From contig NZ_JBLKNW010000001.1 of NCBI RefSeq assembly GCF_051414035.1, positions 930,001 to 994,000 of the forward strand: 64,000 nt of DNA. Reading direction: 5' to 3'. Below the pieces are notes generated by a model. That model ran no database searches. It saw only the letters and a list, made by a program, of their open reading frames with translations, and was not told the DNA's origin. Positions 39,476 through 47,178 of this stretch are shown piece after piece. The first letter of the stretch is position 1. Every line of letters begins with the position of its first letter. The stretch comes from Halosimplex amylolyticum (GTDB lineage: Archaea; Halobacteriota; Halobacteria; Halobacteriales; Haloarculaceae). Made by a program: the position numbers and the translations under genes.

Positions 39476-42286
39476 ATGAGTTCGCAGTCGTGCGTATCGA
39501 GAGAACCGATCTGCCTCACGCCACTCCCGGAATCGGACGCGGTCGTTTCACTGTCGGGTTCCTGGCGCTTCACCGCCGCACCGCCGACGGAACCGCCCGC
39601 GTCCGAAGCAGACTGGCGGACACACGAGGTCCCAGGACTCTGGAGCGCGCACGGATTCGAGGTCGACGAAGACGCGGGGGAGGTCGGCTGGTACCGTCGC
39701 GAGTTCCGCGTCCCGACCGGGCGGGCCGGGCGAACGAAACTCCGCTTCGGTGCGGTGTACAGCCGCGCGGTGGTTTGGGTGAACGGCGAGCGCGTGGGGG
39801 ACCACGAGGGCGGCTACACGCCGTTCGAGGTAGACGTCACCGATGCGGTTTCATCCGGTGAAAATCGCGTCTCGGTCGCCGTCCGGGAATCCTCACGAGC
39901 GGCGGACCTCGACTGGGGAAACGTCACCGGCGGGATCACTCGCGACGTGACGATGTTCTCCGTGCCCGACGTCCACGCGGCTCGATACCACGTCGAGACC
40001 GACCTCGGTGACGAGTCCGCGACGGTCCGCGCGCTCCTGACAGTCGTCAACGAGGGCGCCGAGACAGCATCGGGGCCGTCCCTCGACCTTTCGGTGACCG
40101 GGCCGGACGGGCAGCCCGTCACGGCCACCGAGCGCTCGCTCGAAGACCTCGGGCCCGGCGCGTCGAGGGAACTGGTGCTCGAGCTCGCCGTCGACGACAC
40201 CCAGCGCTGGACGCCGGAGTCACCGTCGCTTTACACAGTCCACTGCGGCGTCGCTGCGGACGGGAACCGCGTCGAGTCGGTTCGGCGAACTGGAATCCGT
40301 GAGGTGGGCGTCACGGAGAACGAGATCTGCGTGAACGGGACGCCTGTCACGTTGCGCGGCGTGAACTGGGAGGAAGTCGACCCCGACCGTGGGGCCCTCG
40401 TTTCCGCGGCGCGGACCCGCCGGGACGCCGAGCGATTGCGCAAGGCGAACGTGAACTACGTCAGGACGCACACACAGCCGCCGACAGAGGCGTTCCTCGA
40501 TGCGTGCGACGAACTCGGAATTCTCGTCCAGGTCGAACTCCCGTTTACGTTCCTCCGGAACGATACGGCCGACCGAGCCGACGATGCGGCCTACCGCGAG
40601 ACGATGGTGGAGACCGCGCTGGAAACGGTCGCTCGCGACAGGAGCCACCCCTCTGTGTTCGTCTGGTCGCTCGCGAACGAGTCCGAGTGGGGGGAGAACT
40701 TCGAGGCGGTCGCCGAAGCCGTCGCCGCGGCGGATCCCACGCGATTGCGGACGTTCAACTGGGCGGAGTACCGGGACGAGGACGCTCACCGCTGTTCGGT
40801 CGGAAATCACCACTACCCCGAGATGCGGGTACCCGGGTCGCTCACCGCCGCGGACTTCGAGGACGGCGACCGACCGGTTCTGTTCGACGAGTTCGCGCAC
40901 GTCTACTGCTACAACCACCGCGAGCTCGCCACCGATCCCGGCCTGCGCGACGACTGGGGGCGCTTTTTCGAACCGATCTGGGAGACGGTTCGAGCGGCCG
41001 ACTCGGTCGCGGGCGGGGCCGTCTTCGCCGGGATCGACCACGCCCACCCGGAGTTCCGGTGGGGAATCCTCGACGCACACCGGCGCGAACGGCCCGAGTA
41101 CTGGCACCTCCGGAAGGTCTACGCGCCGGTCCGGGCGACCGTCGCCGAACGGGCGGCCGACGGACTGGTCGTCGAACTGGCGAACCGACGGGACTTCGAG
41201 AGCCTGGCGGACTGCCGGATCGAGTGGGACCGCGGTAGTGAGTCGGGAACGGTCGTCGCTGACATCCCGCCAGGAGAACGGGGGGACCTTGCGATCCCCG
41301 TAGCACCCACCGAAGAGGAGCACGTCGAACTTCGCGTAGTGGACGGCGAGGGGTTCGTCCTCGACGAGTACCGGTTCGCCGGCGGCGACCTCCCGTCCCC
41401 GCCGGCGGATCTCGACGCCGGGACGGTCAGCGCCGGCGCAGGCGGAACGGACGGGGTCCGGGACGGGGCGGACGGCGGCGCAGGGTCGTTTGTCCTCGAC
41501 GCTGGGGCGGCGTCGTGGTCGGTCGACGGCGAAACCGGTCGCGTGGCCGCGCCTGCCAGCCGGGGGTCGACGCTCGACGGCGTTCCGACGCCGGTCCTGA
41601 CGCCGCTGGAGGCGGGTCGGACCGGCGAACACCGCGAGGCGGAACCGTTCGACGGGCGTGTCGACGACTGGACGGTCGACGCGGTCGCCATCGCGGACGG
41701 TCAGGCACTCCGGTTGGAGGGGACGGGAGACGCGGTCGACGCGCGCGTCACCCTCCGCCCCGCGACCGACGGGTGGGTCCGACTGTCGTACGACCTGTCC
41801 GTCACGGCCGATCGGAGCGCGCGGGAGGTCGGTATCGCGCTCGATCTCGCGCCCGACTTCGAGACGCTCTCGTGGGAGCGCGACGCGCGCTGGACCGTCT
41901 ACCCCGACGACCACGTGGGACGTCCCGAGGGTGTCGCCGAGGCGTTCCCGTCGGGCGAGCGCCCGGGAGATCGGGAGCGCGATTTCACCCTGCCGTGGTC
42001 GCGGGACGCGACGCCGCGCGGGTCGAACGACTTCCGCTCGGCCAAGCGTAACGTCCGCCGCGCGTCGCTCACCGACGGCGAGAGCGGCCTCGAACTGCGC
42101 GCCGGGGGCGACGCGCACCTCCGCGCCGCGGTGACCGGCGACGCCGTCCGACTGTTCGTCCTCGCCCGCTCGCTGGCCGGGTCGGGCGGCGAGTGGTTCG
42201 ACCGCAACGCGACCGTCGGCGAGGACCCCGGTCTCGCGGCCGGCGACTCGGTCAGCGGATGTATCGACCTCAGAATCGTCGAGTGA
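39476..42286 (+). CDS. Glycoside hydrolase family 2 protein, cytoplasmic
   Basis: A 936-residue enzyme without signal peptide. Domain order: GH2 sugar-binding jelly roll (about 20-165, GSWRFTAAP...GLWSAHGF...GYTPFEVDVTDAV), immunoglobulin-like domain (about 170-270), TIM barrel (about 275-570) and two C-terminal beta domains. Acid/base Glu402 sits in WSLANESEWG and the nucleophile Glu472 in LFDEFAHVY. Motifs are closest to beta-glucuronidase/beta-galactosidase-type GH2; exact sugar unknown. It is a paralogue of the exported GH2 downstream: both share the C-terminal block with GSNDFRS. Start chosen at ATG 39476, with ACCATTAGG about 27 bases upstream. Confidence 0.88.
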   Translation: MSSQSCVSREPICLTPLPESDAVVSLSGSWRFTAAPPTEPPASEADWRTHEVPGLWSAHGFEVDEDAGEVGWYRREFRVPTGRAGRTKLRFGAVYSRAVVWVNGERVGDHEGGYTPFEVDVTDAVSSGENRVSVAVRESSRAADLDWGNVTGGITRDVTMFSVPDVHAARYHVETDLGDESATVRALLTVVNEGAETASGPSLDLSVTGPDGQPVTATERSLEDLGPGASRELVLELAVDDTQRWTPESPSLYTVHCGVAADGNRVESVRRTGIREVGVTENEICVNGTPVTLRGVNWEEVDPDRGALVSAARTRRDAERLRKANVNYVRTHTQPPTEAFLDACDELGILVQVELPFTFLRNDTADRADDAAYRETMVETALETVARDRSHPSVFVWSLANESEWGENFEAVAEAVAAADPTRLRTFNWAEYRDEDAHRCSVGNHHYPEMRVPGSLTAADFEDGDRPVLFDEFAHVYCYNHRELATDPGLRDDWGRFFEPIWETVRAADSVAGGAVFAGIDHAHPEFRWGILDAHRRERPEYWHLRKVYAPVRATVAERAADGLVVELANRRDFESLADCRIEWDRGSESGTVVADIPPGERGDLAIPVAPTEEEHVELRVVDGEGFVLDEYRFAGGDLPSPPADLDAGTVSAGAGGTDGVRDGADGGAGSFVLDAGAASWSVDGETGRVAAPASRGSTLDGVPTPVLTPLEAGRTGEHREAEPFDGRVDDWTVDAVAIADGQALRLEGTGDAVDARVTLRPATDGWVRLSYDLSVTADRSAREVGIALDLAPDFETLSWERDARWTVYPDDHVGRPEGVAEAFPSGERPGDRERDFTLPWSRDATPRGSNDFRSAKRNVRRASLTDGESGLELRAGGDAHLRAAVTGDAVRLFVLARSLAGSGGEWFDRNATVGEDPGLAAGDSVSGCIDLRIVE

Positions 42287-42315
42287 CTGGCCCTCGCGGC
42301 GCTATCGACTGTCTG

Positions 42316-42332
42316 TGTACCGACAGTGTACA
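42316..42332. promoter_or_regulatory. Palindrome TGTAC-N7-GTACA
   Basis: Inverted repeat upstream of the exported GH2 gene, ten bases left of the ATTACA-N10-TGTAAT site. The same arrangement is seen at 46978-47026. Confidence 0.5.
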
Positions 42333-42342
42333 GGCGATCGAA

Positions 42343-42364
42343 ATTACAGCCATACTGATGTAAT
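42343..42364. promoter_or_regulatory. Candidate operator ATTACA-N10-TGTAAT
   Basis: A perfect 6-10-6 inverted repeat about 115-135 bases upstream of ATG 42478. A near copy (ATTACA-N10-TGTAAC) is at 47005-47026. Spacing of two half-sites on the same DNA face fits a dimeric regulator. Confidence 0.6.
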
Positions 42365-42375
42365 CCGATCGGACG

Positions 42376-42396
42376 GTGTATACCAACGGTGTACAC
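42376..42396. promoter_or_regulatory. Palindrome GTGTATACC-AAC-GGTGTACAC
   Basis: A 9-3-9 inverted repeat with one mismatch, about 47 bases upstream of the TATA-like box of the exported GH2 gene. It is related in sequence to GTGTACCAATGGTACAC at 46978-46994. Confidence 0.55.
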
Positions 42397-42442
42397 TCGC
42401 CGACGGTGCCCGGACGTGACGCCCGACCGGTCCGGGAAAGAA

Positions 42443-42450
42443 CTAAATAG
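42443..42450 (+). promoter_or_regulatory. TATA-like box for the exported GH2 gene
   Basis: CTAAATAG lies 28-35 bases before ATG 42478. Confidence 0.5.
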
Positions 42451-42477
42451 TATGGCTAGCACCTGTGTAGCGTTCAC

Positions 42478-45400
42478 ATGACAGGTGATAGCGATATGCT
42501 ACTGGGTAGTGGACCGGATGTCGATCGTCGAACAGTTCTCGCCGGGCTCGCGGGGGTGAGCCTGGGGACGACGCTCCCGACAGGGAGCGCGGGCGCCGAC
42601 GCGACCGACCCCGCTGAGACCGCGTTGCCGTCGGCGTACGCGCTCACGGCGCGTCCGGACGAGGCCGGCGCGGGCGCGACTCGGTCGCTGGCCGGGACGT
42701 GGGACTTCGCGCTGTCGGGGAGCGAGACGCCGCCGACCGACGCTACGCGGCGGATCACGCCCGACCGCTCCGGGAGCGGGAACGACGCGACCCTCCGGAA
42801 CGGGCCGACCGTCGTGACGGACGAGTCCGAGCGGGCGCTGGATCTTTCGGGCAACCAGTACGTGGCCGTCGGCGACGCCGACAGCCTGGATTTCACCGCG
42901 CCGGGCTTCACGGTCGAACTGACCTTCAGGTACGACGGCGACGGGCCGCTGTTCTCCAAGGGCGGCAACCAGTACTCGCTGGGCATCTGGGGCGGTCAGC
43001 TGTCGTTCTGGACCGAGGGCGGCGGCTCGTGGCCCGGCGTGGACGCCAGCGACCTCACGCGAGGTCGGTGGTACACCGTGGCCGTCGTCGTCGACGACAG
43101 TGAGATTCGCGTCTACGTCGACGGCGACGAGGTCGGCTCCACGGCCCACGAGATGGCGTCGCTCCCGAGCGCGGACTCGCCGCTTCACGTCGGGTACGAC
43201 GCGGGGAACGACGACTACGGCGCGCCCGTCGCGGACTCGCTGCGCGCGTTCGACGCGGCGCTGACGGCCGACCAGGTCGCCGGCGGCTTCGACGGGATCC
43301 CCGACAGCGCGGTCGCGTGGCTGCCGATCGACACCGCGTCGAACGGCGTCACGCCCGACGAATCCGGCGTGGGGAACGACGGCACGCTCTCCGGCGACCC
43401 GTCGTGGGCCCCGGGTCGCGGTGGACAGGGCCTCTCGCTCGCCGGTGACGGGCACGTCTCCGTCGGCTCGAGCGAGTCGCTCGCCTTCGGAGAGCCCGGG
43501 TTCGCGCTCCACGCGGTCGTCCGGTACGACGGCGGCGGCGGGCTCGTCCTCGACAGGGGGAGTAGCGCCGTCTCGGGAGGCACCGAGCAGTTCGGCCTCG
43601 GCGTGTACGACGGGACGCCGAGCTTCTGGTTCCAGACGGCGAACGGCGACTGGCCGACGGTCAGCGGGGGGAGCCTCACGGCCGGCGAGTGGCACGCGCT
43701 CACCGTCGTCGTCGCCGGCGACGAGGTGCGCCTCTCCGTCGACGGCGAGGAGGTCGCCGCGACCGCCCACGACGCGAACGGCCTCGCGAGTAGCGACGCG
43801 GACCTCGTCGTCGGCGGGAACGACCTCGACGTCGACGTCAAGACGACCGGAGCGCTCGACGCCGCGCCGTCCGCGGACGCGGTGGCCGACGGCTTCCGCT
43901 GGGCCCCGTCGAGCGCCGTGCTGTGGCTCACCTACAGTTCAATCGAGGACCTCGGCGTCGAGTGGCGCGACGAGTCCGTCCCCGGGCAGTGGGCCCACGA
44001 CGGATACGTCGTCCCGGACGAGGCCTCCGAGTGGTACCCGCCCGAAGGGACGCTCGGCTGGTACCGCCGCGAGTTCGCGGTCCCCGACGGCTGGGACGGC
44101 GGGCGACTGAAGCTCCGGTTCGACGCCGTCTACAGCGAGGCGACCGTGTTCGTCAACGGGACAGAGGTCGGGAGCCACGTCGGCGGACACACGCCCTTCG
44201 AGGTAGACGTGACCGACGTCGTCGATCCGGACGGGACGAACGCGCTCGCCGTCGGCGTCTCCCAGCAGTCGAAGGCCGACGAGATGGGGTGGCAGAACGT
44301 GACCGGCGGCATCCCCCGCGACGTGACGCTCCTGTCGGTCCCCGAGACCCACCTCGCCGACGTGTTCGTCCGGTCGGACCTCGCCGACGACGGGGCGTCG
44401 GCGACCGTCAGGGCGGACGTCACCGTCCGAAACGCGGGCGAGAGCGCGGTCGGGGACGCGACCGTGACCGCGACCCTGACCGACCCGGACGGCGACCGCG
44501 TCGGCGCCGCCGAGCGGGCGCTCTCCTCGCTCGAATCCGGGGGGAAGCGGACGGTAACCGTCGAGTTCGACGTCGAAGACCCGCGGACCTGGAACCCGGA
44601 GCAGCCCCGGCTGTACGACGTCGCGGTCGAGCTGACCGCGGACGGGACGACCGAGCGCGCCACCGAACGCGTCGGGATCCGGACCGTCGAGGTCGACGGG
44701 ACGGACCTGCTGATCAACGGCGAGTCGGTGACCCTGCGGGGCGTCAACTGGGAGGAGATCCACCTCGCAGAGCACGGCCACGCGGTCCCGCCGGCGGTCA
44801 CGCGGGCGGACGCTCGCCGCCTGAAGGAGGCGAACGTCAACTACGTCCGCACGGCCCACCACCCGACCTCGGAGGCGTTCCTCGACGCCTGTGACGAACT
44901 CGGGATCGTCGTCGAGGTCGAGGCACCGCTGACCTTCCTCGGCGGCCACCGCACGGACCCCTACCCCGACCTCGTCGTCCAGCAGGTCCTGGAGATGGTC
45001 GAACGCGACAAGAACCGGGCCTCGGTGTGTATCTGGTCGCTGGCGAACGAGTCCTCGTGGTACAACGTGTTCGACACGGCCGCGACGCGGCTGAAAGCCG
45101 TCGACCCGACGCGGCCGATCATCTTCAACGGCGCCGAGCACTGGCCCGACGCGCCCTACCACGGCACCTACGACTTCTACACGCACCACTACCCGGCCTT
45201 CCGCGCCGACTCGTCGGTCGCGGCGTACGGGAACCTCGACACCGCCACGCTCTTCGACGAGTACGCCCACGTCTACTGCTACAACGATACGGAGCTGGTG
45301 ACCGATCCGGGCCTGCGCGACCAGTGGGGCCGGCTCTTCGAGACCGTGTGGGAGCAGTGCCGCGAGGCCGACTCGGTCGCCGGCGCCGCCCTCTGGGCCG

Positions 45401-46857
45401 GCGGCGACCACCTCGAACAGTGGGGCGAGTACCTGTGGGGCGTGCTCGACCGCAACCGCCGGGAGCGGCCCGAGTACTGGCACGTCAAGACGGCCTACGC
45501 GCCGGTCCAGGTCACCGACGTCGAGTGGACCGGGAGGGGCCGCGTCACCGTCACCGTCGAGAACCGCCACGAGTTCGTCGACCTCGCCGAGCGGTCGGTC
45601 TCCGTCGAACACAGGGGTGAGACCGAGGAACTCTCGCTGGAGGCGGCGCCCGGCGAGTCGGCGCAGTTCTCCGTCGCTGCCGGCGGCCGGGACGTCCGCG
45701 TCACCGTCGACCACCCGCTGGGATTCCGGATCAACGAGGCGACGCTCTCGCCCGAGGACCCGCCCTCCCGGCAGCCCGACGCGCCGCGCCCGGCGCGCCA
45801 CCCGGAGGCCGCGGAGACCGACGACGCCGTCGAACTCGACGCCGGCGAGTACTCGCTGACGGTCGCCCGCGACGACGGGTCGGTCACGTTCGCCTGTCCG
45901 GACGGCGACGCGCTCCTGGACGGGACCCCGGATCTGGTCCTCACGCAGACACCGAGCGCGACCGGCCGCGACTACGCCTCGCGCATCGACCACCGCCCCG
46001 GTGGGCGGTCGGTCTCCGCTGTGTCGCTCGGCGAGGACGAGTCGTCCGTCGTGATCGACCTCGCATACGATCGCGTGTCGGGGACGATCACCCTCCGTCC
46101 CCTCGACGGCGGGGTCGAGGTCGCCTACGACTTCGCACTCGACGAGTCCGTCTCGGCCCGCGAGGTCGGCGTCGTCCTGCCGGCGTCGCCGTCGTTCGAG
46201 CGGCTCCGGTGGGACCGCGACGGCCGACTGCGCGCCTACCCGGAGGACCACGTCGGTCGGGAGCGCGGGACCGCCGCGGCGTTCCCCGGCGGGTCGCGTC
46301 CGGATCGCGAGGGGATCGCGATCCAGTCCGGACAGCCCTGGAAGGACGACGCCACCAGCCACGGATCGAACGACTTCCGGAGCACCAAACGCGACGTCGC
46401 GGCCGCCACCCTCGGCGACGGTGACGAACGGGGCGTCCACGTACTCGGCGACGGCGAACAGCACGTCCGGGCGTCCGTAGAGGACGGGCGCGTCGACCTG
46501 CTCGTCCTCGACCGCTCGATATCCGGCACGAACGCCGACGGCTGGCTGAACCGCCACGCCGTCGCCGGCGACGACCCAGCGCTGGCCGACGGCGAGCGAC
46601 TCCGCGGGACCGCCACGCTCGCAGCGGTCGGGGCGATCCCGTCCCCGTACGGCGACGACCGAGGGGAGAGGGGCGGGAAGCGACGCGGAGGCGGGGGCCG
46701 CGGCGACGGTCGCGATGACGAAAACCGCAGCGACGGCCGGCACGGAGACGGTCGCGGCGACGGGGACCGCGACGAAGACGGTCACGGGAACGCCGAGCCG
46801 GGTAGCGGCTCGTCTGCGCGGGTCGGTCCGCCGGCGGTCGGGCGGAACGGTCAGTGA
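42478..46857 (+). CDS. Tat-exported GH2 glycosidase with two nested LamG domains
   Basis: A 1459-residue secreted enzyme. Residues 1-42 are a Tat signal (VDRRTVLAGLAGVSLG). The GH2 jelly roll starts at about 64 (RSLAGTWDFALSG), is interrupted by two LamG/concanavalin-like domains (about 95-270 and 280-480, each with GNDATLRNG or GNDGTLSGD, GFTVELTFRYDG or GFALHAVVRYDG, and VYVDGDEV or LSVDGEEV), and resumes at residue 482 (LWLTYSSIEDLGVEWRDESV). Glu858 (WSLANESSW) is acid/base and Glu928 (LFDEYAHVY) nucleophile. The last 75 residues are an Arg/Gly/Asp tract. LamG domains probably bind glycan. Paralogue of the preceding cytoplasmic GH2. Confidence 0.88.
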   Translation: MTGDSDMLLGSGPDVDRRTVLAGLAGVSLGTTLPTGSAGADATDPAETALPSAYALTARPDEAGAGATRSLAGTWDFALSGSETPPTDATRRITPDRSGSGNDATLRNGPTVVTDESERALDLSGNQYVAVGDADSLDFTAPGFTVELTFRYDGDGPLFSKGGNQYSLGIWGGQLSFWTEGGGSWPGVDASDLTRGRWYTVAVVVDDSEIRVYVDGDEVGSTAHEMASLPSADSPLHVGYDAGNDDYGAPVADSLRAFDAALTADQVAGGFDGIPDSAVAWLPIDTASNGVTPDESGVGNDGTLSGDPSWAPGRGGQGLSLAGDGHVSVGSSESLAFGEPGFALHAVVRYDGGGGLVLDRGSSAVSGGTEQFGLGVYDGTPSFWFQTANGDWPTVSGGSLTAGEWHALTVVVAGDEVRLSVDGEEVAATAHDANGLASSDADLVVGGNDLDVDVKTTGALDAAPSADAVADGFRWAPSSAVLWLTYSSIEDLGVEWRDESVPGQWAHDGYVVPDEASEWYPPEGTLGWYRREFAVPDGWDGGRLKLRFDAVYSEATVFVNGTEVGSHVGGHTPFEVDVTDVVDPDGTNALAVGVSQQSKADEMGWQNVTGGIPRDVTLLSVPETHLADVFVRSDLADDGASATVRADVTVRNAGESAVGDATVTATLTDPDGDRVGAAERALSSLESGGKRTVTVEFDVEDPRTWNPEQPRLYDVAVELTADGTTERATERVGIRTVEVDGTDLLINGESVTLRGVNWEEIHLAEHGHAVPPAVTRADARRLKEANVNYVRTAHHPTSEAFLDACDELGIVVEVEAPLTFLGGHRTDPYPDLVVQQVLEMVERDKNRASVCIWSLANESSWYNVFDTAATRLKAVDPTRPIIFNGAEHWPDAPYHGTYDFYTHHYPAFRADSSVAAYGNLDTATLFDEYAHVYCYNDTELVTDPGLRDQWGRLFETVWEQCREADSVAGAALWAGGDHLEQWGEYLWGVLDRNRRERPEYWHVKTAYAPVQVTDVEWTGRGRVTVTVENRHEFVDLAERSVSVEHRGETEELSLEAAPGESAQFSVAAGGRDVRVTVDHPLGFRINEATLSPEDPPSRQPDAPRPARHPEAAETDDAVELDAGEYSLTVARDDGSVTFACPDGDALLDGTPDLVLTQTPSATGRDYASRIDHRPGGRSVSAVSLGEDESSVVIDLAYDRVSGTITLRPLDGGVEVAYDFALDESVSAREVGVVLPASPSFERLRWDRDGRLRAYPEDHVGRERGTAAAFPGGSRPDREGIAIQSGQPWKDDATSHGSNDFRSTKRDVAAATLGDGDERGVHVLGDGEQHVRASVEDGRVDLLVLDRSISGTNADGWLNRHAVAGDDPALADGERLRGTATLAAVGAIPSPYGDDRGERGGKRRGGGGRGDGRDDENRSDGRHGDGRGDGDRDEDGHGNAEPGSGSSARVGPPAVGRNGQ

Positions 46858-47178
46858 ATCGGAGCGGCCCGTCGCGAGTCGGACGGGACCGCCAGCCGGG
46901 CGGGTCGGGCCGAGCAAACGGACCTCTCCGTTGCCAGGGGGCGCCCGAAGGAGCGCAGTAGCTCCCGTGGCAGTGACGTGTACCAATGGTACACACTGGC
47001 CGAAATTACAGTCGTATGCTTGTAACAAATGTCGGGAAGCCGGTCGGCCGATTCCACCGTTAGTGTACGAAGATGCGCGGCGAACGGGGGAAGCGGGAGA
47101 AGATGTCGACGGACGGGGAAGAAAAACGAACGCACGGGGCGACGAGAGAACAGCGATCGACGCGCGACGAGTGGGTGC
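46858..47178. other. Convergent intergenic region carrying an operator-like element
   Basis: This 321-base gap lies between the ends of two genes, so no promoter is expected. It nevertheless holds the palindrome and ATTACA-N10-TGTAAC site described separately, and a further GTGTAC at about 47065. I see no gene, and no start codon with haloarchaeal coding behind it. Confidence 0.6.
46978..47026. promoter_or_regulatory. Compound palindromic element between convergent genes
   Basis: GTGTACCAATGGTACAC (46978-46994) is a perfect 8-1-8 palindrome. Ten bases later comes ATTACA (47005-47010), N10, TGTAAC (47021-47026). Order and spacing match the pair 42316-42364. Confidence 0.6.

Noticed and set aside
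43939..47028. 1029-codon open frame on the minus strand
   Set aside because: Antisense to the exported GH2 gene. The GH2 catalytic motifs lie in the plus frame.
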